Made by a program: the position numbers and the translations under genes. A stretch of 64,000 nucleotides of DNA from Enterobacteriaceae bacterium (lineage in GTDB: Bacteria; Pseudomonadota; Gammaproteobacteria; Enterobacterales; Enterobacteriaceae), in assembly GCA_031261005.1 (NCBI GenBank), contig JAISKF010000013.1, positions 25,148-89,147 on the forward strand, written 5' to 3'. This document shows, in pieces, positions 41,098-50,403 of this stretch. Position 1 is the first letter of the stretch. Every line of letters starts with the position of its first letter. A model generated the notes under the pieces. It was not told the DNA's origin and searched no databases. It worked only from the letters and a program-made list of their open reading frames with translations.

Positions 41098-41180
41098 AAC
41101 TACATTCCTTTATTTCATCAACATAGTGTGCTCTTCATTCCCACTATGGGCTGGCACAATCTATCGATGAGTTTTATTCA

Positions 41181-42932
41181 TCAAATTTGCTCTCTTCCAC
41201 CTAAGATCGGTGCCAGAGACCATAATCGCTGGGTTTTGCTATTGACGATTTTCATCATCAGGAAATTATTTTTTGTCATACAGTACGGAAGTACATTTCC
41301 TAATATGAAACCAAACTGATACATATCCCCGTCATCACTAAAGTTGTCAGGATTCAGGGTTAACACCATTTCCAATCCACGTTTCATCACCCCTTGATGC
41401 CAAATCCAATCCAGCGTCTGAGTTTTCAGACTAACCATGCCCGATAAACGCGATTCACTCAGTTGTTGTAACGGTGCGCTGGTATGAATATGAAAATTCA
41501 GATCGGTAAGCAATTGTTTGATTGCCGCCAAATCTTTTAAAAACATCGGGCTGAGAGATAAATGAGAAATAATTGGCCAGTGGTTGTGGCTATCCGCTAA
41601 TGGCGCGATTTCATGGGTTGGTCGGGTAATATTAGAAAAATTCAGACTATTGGAAATATCCAGCGTTGGCATACATATATCACCAATATCTAACCCATCG
41701 CACAACTGCCCGTTAGTCACTACTACATCGCAAAAAAATGTTTTATTAGGAAAATCGACAATACGTTTCCCCTGACTATCAATAAAGGTGATCAGTGTTT
41801 GCGCTTCATCTTTGACGTTATGCTCCAGCATGCACTGATAGTAAATTTGGCTATCATCAAAGTTATTGGTAGTAAATTGTGTTATCGGCAAATAATTGAC
41901 TGAATCACCACGGGAATTACGCACGCCAGACTCAAGAATCGAATAAATTGATTTAATCTGGTAAACGTTATGATTCACTTCATTCTGATACTGATAGGTA
42001 CTTTGCCCTTTGACAAAATCGACGATCTGAGGCTGACGCTGGCAAAGATTAATAACCGGTACGCAATTGGGGAAAAACGCCGTGGTTACATCAATAGTTT
42101 TATCCGTCAGTAAAGGCTGATTAAACTCAAAATGTAGCTCAAAGCTCCTATCCTCATTCAACAGAACGGCATCTAATTCAGAGCTAAAATCGATAGTAAT
42201 AAAGTCATTTACATGAGGAAGATGGAAATATTGCTGTAATAGTTGCAGCCGCCAGAATAGCGGAATATCTAACGGAAGGATAAGACTTTCAGCGTCCGGA
42301 GTAAACGTCTGGATAACGCGATTGGACAGCGAAAAACGTTTGTCACCGCAAACGACCGAAACTTTCTCCAGATATTGCTGCAACCATAATTGCAGCAATC
42401 CGGCAATTTGCTGATCGGGGCTTAAAAACAAGGTAAATGGTTCAGTTACCCATTCACCTTGTTTGGTCATACTCCCTTGCCATTCAACTTTCAGTTTTAA
42501 CATGCCATTAGTTGGGGTATTGACCAATGTACAGTCACGGATAAGGCAAGGAACAACTTTGACATCTCTTGCCAGTTGATAAGTGCACGTTTCGTCATTG
42601 CCTGAATCAGCCTCAACCCGACTCCCTTTCATCAACCGATAAATTTCATCTGACTTGGGGCGCAAATTGAGAATGGACGTTGAAGGTATTGGTCTGATTG
42701 GCGTCGGCCATACTCGTGACAGCAAGTTTTGCGTAATTTCTGGAAAAGCGTCATCAACATTTTGCCGTAATTTAGCCATCAGAAATGCAAAGTGCTCAAA
42801 CAAAAACTCAACATCTGCATCATTTTCTGAAGATTGCAGAAATTCACCAAATGTTGAATTTTGGTTTGCTCGCTCGGCGGCTAATTGCTTAATGTATTGC
42901 AGCTCGTCTTTGAAACAATCCCGTAACTCCAT
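41181..42932 (-). CDS. Second TssF paralogue in the hcp-vgrG operon
   Basis: 583-residue protein of the TssF (VCA0110, ImpG) baseplate family. The N-terminus shows the family pattern DELQYIKQLAAERA, VEFLFEHFAFLMAKLRQNVDDAFPEITQNLLSRVWP (residues 9-75), followed by RPIPSTSILNLRP; the middle has FFPNCVPVINLCQ near 288 and the end YQFGFILGNVLPYCMTKNNF near 540. It is clearly different from the TssF encoded at 46482-48206 on the other strand. The gene has a complete frame and an AAGGAG site five bases before ATG. Lying between hcp and vgrG, it may supply a cargo-specific baseplate wedge; that role is inference. Confidence 0.85.
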   Translation of the reverse strand: MELRDCFKDELQYIKQLAAERANQNSTFGEFLQSSENDADVEFLFEHFAFLMAKLRQNVDDAFPEITQNLLSRVWPTPIRPIPSTSILNLRPKSDEIYRLMKGSRVEADSGNDETCTYQLARDVKVVPCLIRDCTLVNTPTNGMLKLKVEWQGSMTKQGEWVTEPFTLFLSPDQQIAGLLQLWLQQYLEKVSVVCGDKRFSLSNRVIQTFTPDAESLILPLDIPLFWRLQLLQQYFHLPHVNDFITIDFSSELDAVLLNEDRSFELHFEFNQPLLTDKTIDVTTAFFPNCVPVINLCQRQPQIVDFVKGQSTYQYQNEVNHNVYQIKSIYSILESGVRNSRGDSVNYLPITQFTTNNFDDSQIYYQCMLEHNVKDEAQTLITFIDSQGKRIVDFPNKTFFCDVVVTNGQLCDGLDIGDICMPTLDISNSLNFSNITRPTHEIAPLADSHNHWPIISHLSLSPMFLKDLAAIKQLLTDLNFHIHTSAPLQQLSESRLSGMVSLKTQTLDWIWHQGVMKRGLEMVLTLNPDNFSDDGDMYQFGFILGNVLPYCMTKNNFLMMKIVNSKTQRLWSLAPILGGREQI

Positions 42933-43004
42933 ATTGACTCCTTGTATTATCTAAGATAGCCGCATCAATTATGGATACGGCTATCTTCAATAAAAACACT
43001 AAAA

Positions 43005-43520
43005 TCAAACGGCTGGTTTACGCCAGTCATCTGCACCGGAAGTACCGGCAACGACATGTTCCCAATCAATTTTGCGATAGGCTAAATGCACATCAAGCAA
43101 TTGAGTGAAATGAGACTGAGATGGGTCCTGACTGTTAGGCATCACTAAATCCATATTAACAATAGTGGCGTCTTCCAGTTTGGTGGTGAAATAGTGCTCC
43201 TGTTTACCATCAGGAGAGGTTCTGTACCATTTCAGTGCGACCTCTGGCAGGCTTTCACCTGCAGCTAATGCGTTATACAGCAGTGGAACAGCTTTATTTA
43301 GCGCAATAGTCAGAACTAAAGGTTTGTGTTGACGTTGACCGGATGGTTGACCATTTTGTGGGTCGGTAGGAACAAAGACTTGATGTTTCACTTCCTGAAC
43401 GATCATCTCATCTTCATGACCTTCAACAAATCCCTGTCCAACAGACTCGAGAGTGTAAGCACCCTGAGTGATGTTGCCTTGAGTTTTCCCAGTAATGGAT
43501 ACAAAAGGTGGTGTTGGCAT
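43005..43520 (-). CDS. hcp: Hcp (TssD), T6SS tube protein
   Basis: Forms the hexameric rings of the T6SS inner tube and is secreted. The start at 43520 (MPTPPFVSITGKTQGNITQG) has a perfect AAGGAG site six bases upstream; a frame 20 codons longer exists but would not be translated from that site. Family features: VEGHEDEMIVQEVKHQVFVPTD near residue 33, RQHKPLVLTIALNKAVPLLYNALAAGESLPEVALKWYR near 62, YFTTKLEDATIVNMD near 108. The 171 residues are typical. First gene of the minus-strand effector operon, divergent from tssB. Confidence 0.95.
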   Translation of the reverse strand: MPTPPFVSITGKTQGNITQGAYTLESVGQGFVEGHEDEMIVQEVKHQVFVPTDPQNGQPSGQRQHKPLVLTIALNKAVPLLYNALAAGESLPEVALKWYRTSPDGKQEHYFTTKLEDATIVNMDLVMPNSQDPSQSHFTQLLDVHLAYRKIDWEHVVAGTSGADDWRKPAV

Positions 43521-43583
43521 CGCATTCTCCTTTAACTTTTGATTACCAAGTGTATATTCAGAATAACGATTACTGCCCATCAG

Positions 43584-43639
43584 TAAGCTATTCTAAATTT
43601 CTTAATAAGCTATTTTAAATTTCTCTAAATTTCTTAATA
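43584..43639. repeat. Direct repeats upstream of hcp
   Basis: TAAGCTATT(C/T)TAAATTTCT occurs at 43584 and 43606 (period 22), and the second half CTAAATTTCTTAATA appears a third time at 43625. They begin 63 bases before the hcp start. A period of 22, two helix turns, would suit a regulator binding in series; chance in AT-rich DNA is possible. Confidence 0.6.
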
Positions 43640-43806
43640 CCAGGAATGTATCTATTAAATACCATAAGTTTATTTTTAAATATTTATTTGTCATAGATCA
43701 ATAAAAATACAAAAAAAATAAAATGAAAATTTTAAAAAAATAAATGCAATTGTTATTGAAATTTTATTTGTTTTGATCATTAATGTTTGAGGTACATATA
43801 TCTAAA

Positions 43807-43832
43807 ATTCAGATGAGATATTCAGATGAGAT
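43807..43832. repeat. Exact tandem 13-mer upstream of tssB
   Basis: ATTCAGATGAGAT stands twice without a gap (43807-43819 and 43820-43832), about 100 bases before the tssB start, with a related AGATAAGAT at 43842. Confidence 0.75.
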
Positions 43833-43930
43833 TTAACTTTTAGATAAGATTTAATTAAATACATTTTACTTACATTTTATTTACTCTCCAAGATCTAGTT
43901 AGCAAGAAATTAATTAGCAGAGGATCAATT

Positions 43931-44440
43931 ATGGCTGGTAAAAAAGGTAGTGTTGCACCCAAAGAACGCATCAATATTAAATATACAACTGAAACAAACG
44001 GTAAAGTCGCGGAAAAAGAGTTACCTTTCCATGTGTTAGTGACAGGTGACTTCACCGGAAAAACTCAAGAGACACCAATAGAAGAGCGTCAGCCAATATC
44101 AATTGATAAATATACTTTTGATTCGGTAATGGCTAATGCAGGTATTGAACTTGAATTTTCAGTCCCTAATCGCTTAGAAGATAATTCAAAAGTTGAACCT
44201 GAAATTCCTATCAAATTAAAAGTTGAAACCCTTAAAGACCTATCGCCAGATAGTATTGCACAGACCGTTCCTGAATTAAAAAAACTAATTGCATTACGGG
44301 AATCACTGGTAGCCCTGAAAGGTCCGCTAGGTAATAAGCCTGCGTTTCGCGCTCAAATTGAAGCTATTCTTGGTGATGAAACAAGTCGCGAACAATTACT
44401 GCGTGAATTAAGTATGACAACTAAATCAAATAAACACTAA
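43931..44440 (+). CDS. tssB: TssB, small subunit of the T6SS contractile sheath
   Basis: VipA/TssB family; with TssC forms the contractile sheath around the Hcp tube. The 169-residue product starts MAGKKGSVAPKERINIKYTTET with AGAGGA upstream. Family sequences: LPFHVLVTGDFTGK near 35, PISIDKYTFDSVMANAGIELEFSVPN near 57, and the C-terminal LKGPLGNKPAFRAQIEAILGDE helix that binds TssC and is exposed to ClpV. First gene of the long plus-strand structural operon; tssC follows after about 100 bases. Confidence 0.96.
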   Translation: MAGKKGSVAPKERINIKYTTETNGKVAEKELPFHVLVTGDFTGKTQETPIEERQPISIDKYTFDSVMANAGIELEFSVPNRLEDNSKVEPEIPIKLKVETLKDLSPDSIAQTVPELKKLIALRESLVALKGPLGNKPAFRAQIEAILGDETSREQLLRELSMTTKSNKH

Positions 44441-44541
44441 GTTATTACATCAATTTGCAATTGAAACCGGTGAAATAAACTCATGGGTTATGTGCAACCA
44501 CAATGTGATTGCATTCGTGTTTTAACGAGGGATTACTTTTT

Positions 44542-46029
44542 ATGTCTATAGCTGAACAAAATATTGCTGCTGAATCCAAAGAGCAAGCGCTTAGCTCAAT
44601 GAGCTTGTTGGATCAGATTGCTTCCCAAACTAACTACTCACCGGCTGATGAAAGCTACGATATTGCTAAACAGGGTATCGCTACATTAGTTTCTCACCTT
44701 CTGGATACGGGAAATACCGAAGAACCAGTTAATAAACAGCTAGTTGATCGAATGATTGCCGAGCTGGATAAAAAACTCAGCGTCCAGCTTGATGAAATTT
44801 TACATAATCAAGAATTACAAAAAATAGAATCTTCATGGCGCGGTTTAAAGCTGTTAATTGACCGTACCGATTTCAGAGAAAATATCAAAATTAACCTGCT
44901 GTATGTAACCAAAGATGAAATGCTGGAAGATTTCGAGTTTGCACCTGAAATTACTCAGTCTGGTTTATATAAGCACGTTTACTCAGCACAATACGGTCAG
45001 TTCGGCGGTGAGCCTATTGGTGCTATTCTGGCGGATTATCAATTCTTACCTAACGCGCCGGATATCAAGCTGCTGCAATACACTTCTGCGGTAGGAGCGA
45101 TGGCTCATACGCCATTCATCTCTTCTGCTGCACCGCAGTTCTTTGGCATTGATAGCTATACCCAACTAGACAGCATCAAAGAACTCAGCTCGGTATTTGA
45201 AAGCCCAACCTATACCAAATGGCGTTCTCTGCGTGAAGCTGAAGACTCCAGAATGCTTGGTCTGTTGACCGTAAGAAATCTGGCTCGTCTGCCTTATTCA
45301 CCGATGAATAATCCGGTTAAAAGTTTCGGTTATGAAGAAGATGTTAGCCATAACCATGAAAACTATCTCTGGACCAACGCAGTATACGCATTTGGTACTC
45401 GTTTAACCGATAGCTTTGCTCAATACCGCTGGTGTCCGAATATTATCGGACCAGAAAGCGGCGGTGCTGTTGAAGATCTGCCGGTACACGTGTTTGAAGC
45501 CATGGGTGAATTGCAAACCAAGATCCCTACAGAAACACTGATTACCGATCGCCGTGAATTTGAACTGGCGGAAGAGGGCTTTATTGCGCTGACCATGCGT
45601 AAAGGTTCAGATAACGCCGCGTTCTTTTCCGCTCAGTCAGTACAAAAACCGTTGAAATTCCCGAATACTGACGAAGGTAAAGCAGCAGAAACCAACAGCA
45701 AGCTGGGGACTCAATTACCTTACATCATGCTGTCCACCCGTATCGCTCACTATCTGAAAGTGATTCAGCGCGAAAAACTCGGTTCTTATCAGGAAGCTGC
45801 CGATGTAGAACGCAACCTGAATACCTGGCTGAAGCAGTATGTTTCCGATCAGGAGAATCCGCCGGTAGATGTTCGCTGCCGTCGTCCATTCCGCGCTATC
45901 AGCTTAACCGTTAGCGAAGTACCGGGCGAACCAGGCTGGGTGAAAACGCGTCTGTTACTCCGTCCGCATCTGAAAAGTATGGGTTCATACACTGAACTCT
46001 CTCTGGTAGGACGCCTGGACAAGGAGTAA
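44542..46029 (+). CDS. tssC: TssC, large subunit of the T6SS contractile sheath
   Basis: VipB/TssC family sheath subunit of 495 residues. I start at ATG 44542 (MSIAEQNIAAESKEQ) with GAGGG ten bases upstream; a TTG 11 codons earlier is also in frame but not family-like. Recognisable: WRGLKLLIDRTDFRENIKINLLYVTKDEMLEDFEF near residue 92, QFGGEPIGAILADYQF near 152, FESPTYTKWRSLREAEDSRMLGL near 212, FARLP-like RNLARLPYS, and the C-terminal FRAISLTVSEVPGEPGWVKTRLLLRPHLK. High conservation against the V. cholerae protein is expected for this family. Confidence 0.97.
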   Translation: MSIAEQNIAAESKEQALSSMSLLDQIASQTNYSPADESYDIAKQGIATLVSHLLDTGNTEEPVNKQLVDRMIAELDKKLSVQLDEILHNQELQKIESSWRGLKLLIDRTDFRENIKINLLYVTKDEMLEDFEFAPEITQSGLYKHVYSAQYGQFGGEPIGAILADYQFLPNAPDIKLLQYTSAVGAMAHTPFISSAAPQFFGIDSYTQLDSIKELSSVFESPTYTKWRSLREAEDSRMLGLLTVRNLARLPYSPMNNPVKSFGYEEDVSHNHENYLWTNAVYAFGTRLTDSFAQYRWCPNIIGPESGGAVEDLPVHVFEAMGELQTKIPTETLITDRREFELAEEGFIALTMRKGSDNAAFFSAQSVQKPLKFPNTDEGKAAETNSKLGTQLPYIMLSTRIAHYLKVIQREKLGSYQEAADVERNLNTWLKQYVSDQENPPVDVRCRRPFRAISLTVSEVPGEPGWVKTRLLLRPHLKSMGSYTELSLVGRLDKE

Positions 46030-46032
46030 TAC

Positions 46033-46449
46033 ATGGCGACCTTACGACGTTGGAATACCGGCAGTAAAGGCAGCCTGTTTGACCGATTACAGAACGATCA
46101 GCCGCGGCTCAAAGGAGACGCGGCATTTATCATGTCGATCAAAAACAATCTACGCCATATTTTCAACGCCAGACCAGGTGAATGCCATGGAACCAAAGAG
46201 TTGGGCATTATTGATGTTAATGATGCCCTGCTTAGTACTGAAGAAATTCAGAGTTCCATATGCCAATCGATTCGCCATTGCATTACGCGCTATGAGCCAC
46301 GTATCAGCCAAACCCAAATTGTGGTGCGGCAAGATCCTATTACCTTTACTTATTATTTCTCGGTAATCGCTCAAATTGCACAAGTTTACGATGTAGAACG
46401 AATTGAACTCGATATTCATATTAATAACAATAAATTAGAAGTTATTTAG
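46033..46449 (+). CDS. tssE: TssE, gp25-like baseplate protein
   Basis: Baseplate wedge component related to phage T4 gp25, which starts sheath polymerisation. 138 residues; SLFDRL near residue 14 and IMSIKNNLRHIFNARPGECHGTKELGIIDVND near 34 are family hallmarks, and ITRYEPRISQTQI near 87 contains the conserved E-P-R motif. Ribosome site AAGGAG lies six bases before the ATG, three bases behind the tssC stop. Confidence 0.95.
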   Translation: MATLRRWNTGSKGSLFDRLQNDQPRLKGDAAFIMSIKNNLRHIFNARPGECHGTKELGIIDVNDALLSTEEIQSSICQSIRHCITRYEPRISQTQIVVRQDPITFTYYFSVIAQIAQVYDVERIELDIHINNNKLEVI

Positions 46450-46481
46450 CCACGAGTTTTTTGAGCTTGATTAGGGATCAT

Positions 46482-48206
46482 ATGCTGCCAGATAGTTATA
46501 TTAAACAAGAAAAATACTATCTTAATGAGGAGAGCAGGAAATTCGTTAAGGAGTTTCCTCAGGCTTCCCAGTTTTTGTCAGAACCCTATTTCGATCCGGA
46601 CGTTAACCGCACGCTTGATGGTTTTACTTACCTAAGCAGTTTGCTGCACGCCAGAATTAATCAGGAATATCCTCAGCTCACCGCTAACCTAATGGATATG
46701 CTGTGGCCAAATTACCTACAGCAGACGCCTAGCTCGACCATTATTGAATTTAAAACTCACAATGGAACAGCGGTAGAAATTCCGACCCATGCTAACGTAT
46801 TAAGTCCGATAACCGCAGAACACTCATGCTCCTGCTCGTTCAGAACAACGCGCAGTATTTGGGTCATGCCATTTGACATCGACCAAACAGTTAAAGCATC
46901 AACCGATACTATTCATCTGCATTTCAGTGCTCAAAGCGCTGAGAATCAGAACCTGTCAGCCGTTGGTCTCGATAAGCTGAGGTTGTTTTTGGGCGCTGAT
47001 ATTCTGACTGGCTGCCAACTGTATCTCTATCTGGCAGAGTACCTGTCCAGCGTCACCCTGACGGCTAATGGGCAATCATTGCCTATGCCAGATTTACAGG
47101 CTATTCCCGTTGGTTTTGACGTCGCTCAGGCTATTTTGGATTATCCAGCCAATACCTACGCAGGGTACCGTTTACTACACGAATATTTTACTTTTACCGA
47201 AGGCTTCCTGTTCTTCGATTTTAAGGGATTCCCCGACTATCTGGACTGCTTGAACACCAAAGAGTTTACTCTGGCGTTTAAATTCAAACGCCCGTTGCCC
47301 GCTACGTTAAAACTGACTGCTGATTCAATCAAAATCAACTGTACTCCGGCGATTAACCTGTTTTATCACGATTGCGAACCTATTTCTCTGGACGGTAATA
47401 AAACCGAATATCCTTTATATATCAATCATCAGCATCGTGAATATTATGAGCTGTTTGCCATTGATAGTATCAGTGGTTGGAGCAAAAATCAGGGGCGCAA
47501 ATACACGCCGTTTGACAGTTTTTTGCATCAGAGCAGCTATGAAAACGGTGAGATTCCACTCTATTTTTATCTCAATCGAAAACCGGATCGTGAGCAGGAA
47601 CAGATCGCTTATTCCCTCTCTTTTGTCAGAGGCGATGAAACTCAGCATTTTAATCAGGACGAAATTATTTCCATACGCGCATTGTGCAGCAATCGGGACG
47701 AAGCACAAAAATTAAGAATTGGTGATATTTGTCTTGGCGGAGAAGGGATTCCGCACTTTGTCTCATTGAGCAATGTAACTTACCCGTCGCGGGTGATTCG
47801 TCCAGATTTGGATGGCAGCTTGCAGTGGACGACTATCTCTTCCCTCTCATTAAACTATCTATCCCTGCTGAATAAGCACTCACTGTGCCAAATTTTGCAA
47901 AATTACAATTTCACTACCCGCTATAGCCAAAGAGCGGAGAAGTCGATGAGTAAGCTACTGGCGTCTATTCATAGTTTTGAATCCGAACCTCATCAGCAGT
48001 ATTACAACGAATTAATTATCGAGGGGCATAAATCAACGCTGGTTATTTCACCAACGGCATTTAACAACGTTGGGGAAATGTATCTGTTTGGCGCAGTTAT
48101 CGCCCATTTCTACTCTCAATATGCCACGGTCAATTCATTCCACTTTTTGGATCTGGTTAATGCGTCAACACATGAGGTGTACCAATGGTCGTTGATGAAT
48201 ACCTGA
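46482..48206 (+). CDS. tssF: TssF, baseplate wedge protein (main operon copy)
   Basis: 574 residues of the TssF/VCA0110 family. ATG at 46482 (MLPDSYIKQEKYYLNEE) follows AGGG by five bases; a TTG seven codons earlier is less likely. The family pattern QFLSEPYFDPDVNRTLDGFTYLSSLLHARINQEYPQLTANLMDMLWPNYL is clear near residues 30-80, and INCTPAINLFYHDCEPI near 288 parallels the second copy's CVPVINLCQ. With TssG, TssE and TssK it builds the baseplate. It overlaps tssG by 22 bases. Confidence 0.94.
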   Translation: MLPDSYIKQEKYYLNEESRKFVKEFPQASQFLSEPYFDPDVNRTLDGFTYLSSLLHARINQEYPQLTANLMDMLWPNYLQQTPSSTIIEFKTHNGTAVEIPTHANVLSPITAEHSCSCSFRTTRSIWVMPFDIDQTVKASTDTIHLHFSAQSAENQNLSAVGLDKLRLFLGADILTGCQLYLYLAEYLSSVTLTANGQSLPMPDLQAIPVGFDVAQAILDYPANTYAGYRLLHEYFTFTEGFLFFDFKGFPDYLDCLNTKEFTLAFKFKRPLPATLKLTADSIKINCTPAINLFYHDCEPISLDGNKTEYPLYINHQHREYYELFAIDSISGWSKNQGRKYTPFDSFLHQSSYENGEIPLYFYLNRKPDREQEQIAYSLSFVRGDETQHFNQDEIISIRALCSNRDEAQKLRIGDICLGGEGIPHFVSLSNVTYPSRVIRPDLDGSLQWTTISSLSLNYLSLLNKHSLCQILQNYNFTTRYSQRAEKSMSKLLASIHSFESEPHQQYYNELIIEGHKSTLVISPTAFNNVGEMYLFGAVIAHFYSQYATVNSFHFLDLVNASTHEVYQWSLMNT

Positions 48207-49162
48207 TTCCGGAACAGGCGGAAAAATATAATTTCTATCAGTTGATTGAGTTACTGGCAAAATCAAGCCATATAGACGTTGATAACTTGCTGAATTTGCC
48301 TCCGCATAAGGAATTTATTCAGTTTATCAGTAATCCATCACTGGCTTTTGTCACCAGAGACATCTCTGCGGTTACGTTTAAAGATAACAAAATACAGATC
48401 AAGCTCCCTTTCCTGAGTTTAACCGGTACTCACTCCCCGCTGCCAAACTACTATCTGGAAAATATGGCATGGGAAGAGATCCAGCAGGATTACCGCTTAA
48501 CCGCCCTGCTCGATCTGTTTAATCATCGCCTTGCGACCTATTTGTACAAAATCTGGCGTAAATATCGCTATTACATTTGCTATAAACACAGCGGTGAAGA
48601 TGAGTTTTCCCAACGAATGTTTGCACTGGTTGGATTAGGAAAAACCCGCATTCGGCAATCGCTGCAAGTTAACCAAAGCAAGATGCTTTCGTATGCCGGT
48701 ATTCTTGCCAGCTCAGGTCGTTCGCCTCACCTGATGGCATCGCTGATTGCACACTGTTTCGATCTCTCCTCAGTAAAAATTCAATCATGGCAGTTTCGCC
48801 GTGTAGCTATTCCTCAACAGCAGCAAAACCGTATTGGTCTTGCTAATTCGGTGCTGGGAGAAAATTTCATTATCGGCACTCATATTCCTGATTACAGCGG
48901 AAAATTTATTCTGACTATCAGTGAATTAAGTCGTGAAAAAATGGAGCAATTCCTGCCTACCGGTTCGCTTCATCATGCACTTCATAACTTTGTTTCATTC
49001 ATTTTGAGGGATCAGTTCGCTTGGGATCTACAGTTAGTTCTGGCTCAAAACCAACTCAGCAGCATGACATTAGGCAGTGATACCGGATGCTATTTAGGTT
49101 GGACAACCTTTTTGCAAGAACCGCCACGCAATCCCAGCATTATGCTGAAAATGCAGGAGTAA
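48185..49162 (+). CDS. tssG: TssG, baseplate wedge protein
   Basis: 325-residue TssG/VCA0111 family protein, partner of TssF in the baseplate wedge. Family features: FYQLIELLAKSS near residue 17, LSLTGTHSPLPNYYLE near 77, LLDLFNHRLATYLYKIWRKYRY near 106, and LGLANSVLGENFIIGTHIPDYSGKF-type stretch near 220. The start codon lies 22 bases before the tssF stop, so translation is coupled. Ends two bases before fha. Confidence 0.93.
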   Translation: MVVDEYLIPEQAEKYNFYQLIELLAKSSHIDVDNLLNLPPHKEFIQFISNPSLAFVTRDISAVTFKDNKIQIKLPFLSLTGTHSPLPNYYLENMAWEEIQQDYRLTALLDLFNHRLATYLYKIWRKYRYYICYKHSGEDEFSQRMFALVGLGKTRIRQSLQVNQSKMLSYAGILASSGRSPHLMASLIAHCFDLSSVKIQSWQFRRVAIPQQQQNRIGLANSVLGENFIIGTHIPDYSGKFILTISELSREKMEQFLPTGSLHHALHNFVSFILRDQFAWDLQLVLAQNQLSSMTLGSDTGCYLGWTTFLQEPPRNPSIMLKMQE

Positions 49163-49164
49163 TT

Positions 49165-50403
49165 ATGAATCATTCAAACACGCTGACACTTCAGATACTT
49201 AATAACGACAGCCTTGCCAGCGGCAAGCATGGTAATACTCTCATTGGTTCACAAGGTGCAACCATTGGCAGTAATCCTGATAATTTCTGGTCTATCCAAA
49301 ATCAAAAGGGGCAAATTGAGCCTCTGCACGCTAAAGTTGATATGGTGGATTCCCACTTTTGCATCAGCGCTTATGCTCCTGATTTATATCTGAATGATGT
49401 TGACCTGTTTGCCAAAGCTAAACCCGTGCGGTTACAGCATGGGGATATTCTTAAATTATCTGATTTCAAAATAAAAGTTCAGGTTAATCCTGATGGTAAG
49501 CTCTATCAAGATCCGCTATCCATGCGCCCTGAAGATATTATTGCGAATCACCATGACACTATTAATGAAATTCTCTCCAGAAAGCCAGGCGCATCTTCGG
49601 CTGATTTGAACTTACCTGAATTTCAACAAACTCAGGTGATTTCATCTCTGCCTCTCGACCCAATGAAAGTGTTGGATTCAGAGCAGGCTTCCATTTCTCA
49701 GTCACCGCGCACCATACAACCAACGGTCACCACACAGAATGTACTGGATCACTCTATCCAGTTAGAAGAGAAGCAGAGCTATGACTATATGCCAATGGAT
49801 AACGGTCCGACCCATCTGGCGATCAACCCGCTGTTTCAGGGAATGAAACACACTATTCATCTGAACGACAGTAAAGAAGCCTATGATTTATTGGAAGAGA
49901 TTGGTTATAGCATTAAAGCTGTCATTGAAGGATTAAGCTCACTGCACTCCGCTAATCTCTACTCATCAGATAAGCATCTGAGACCGATTGAGGATAACCC
50001 GCTTCATCTTAAACTTAGCTACGATGAAATGCTTAACCTGCTGTACTCCACTGATAAGCGTCCAGTGCATCTGTCAGCGCCGTCAGCGTTCTCCGAGAGT
50101 TTGAATCAGATTCGCCTGCATCATAGTGCCAACCAAATGGCTATTTCTGAAGCACTTACCGCTCTGCTTAAAGCCTTTTCTCCTCAAGCGCTTATCAGCC
50201 GTTTCCTGCGTTACCGCCGAACCAATGAAAAAAGCGCTCCGGATAGCAACTGGGCTTGGGAGATGTACAGCAGCTACTTTGATGAACTGACCTCTAACCG
50301 CCAGCAAGGGTTTGAAAAACTATTCTGGGAAATATACGAGCAGTCTTACGACAGGCACATTCGCCAGTTGCAACAAGAACAAGATGGAAAGGATCAGTTA
50401 TGA
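49165..50403 (+). CDS. fha: Fha, FHA-domain T6SS protein
   Basis: VCA0112-type protein. ATG at 49165 (MNHSNTLTLQIL) has AGGAG five bases upstream; the longer frame starting inside tssG is not real. Residues 5-105 form the forkhead-associated domain (GATIGSNPDNFWSI, then LHAKVDMVDSHFCI and YLNDVDLF), which binds phosphothreonine in many T6SS, though no kinase gene (ppkA) is seen in this window. The C-terminal half carries the type VI FHA region (LLKAFSPQALISRFL, WEMYSSYFDEL, EIYEQSYDRHIRQL near 340-405). It overlaps tssJ by four bases. Confidence 0.92.
   Translation: MNHSNTLTLQILNNDSLASGKHGNTLIGSQGATIGSNPDNFWSIQNQKGQIEPLHAKVDMVDSHFCISAYAPDLYLNDVDLFAKAKPVRLQHGDILKLSDFKIKVQVNPDGKLYQDPLSMRPEDIIANHHDTINEILSRKPGASSADLNLPEFQQTQVISSLPLDPMKVLDSEQASISQSPRTIQPTVTTQNVLDHSIQLEEKQSYDYMPMDNGPTHLAINPLFQGMKHTIHLNDSKEAYDLLEEIGYSIKAVIEGLSSLHSANLYSSDKHLRPIEDNPLHLKLSYDEMLNLLYSTDKRPVHLSAPSAFSESLNQIRLHHSANQMAISEALTALLKAFSPQALISRFLRYRRTNEKSAPDSNWAWEMYSSYFDELTSNRQQGFEKLFWEIYEQSYDRHIRQLQQEQDGKDQL

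Larger units (their letters stand above)
43521..43930. promoter_or_regulatory. AT-rich divergent promoter region between hcp and tssB
   Basis: 410 bases of strongly AT-rich DNA that must hold the promoters of both T6SS operons. It contains two sets of direct repeats, listed separately. I see no sigma-54 -24/-12 site (GG-N10-GC type), in keeping with the missing vasH gene. The composition suits silencing by H-NS, which is inference. Confidence 0.6.

Noticed and set aside
43521..43930. Search for a sigma-54 promoter between hcp and tssB
   Set aside because: No GG/GC pair with the right spacing in a TGGCAC-N5-TTGC-like context was seen on either strand.
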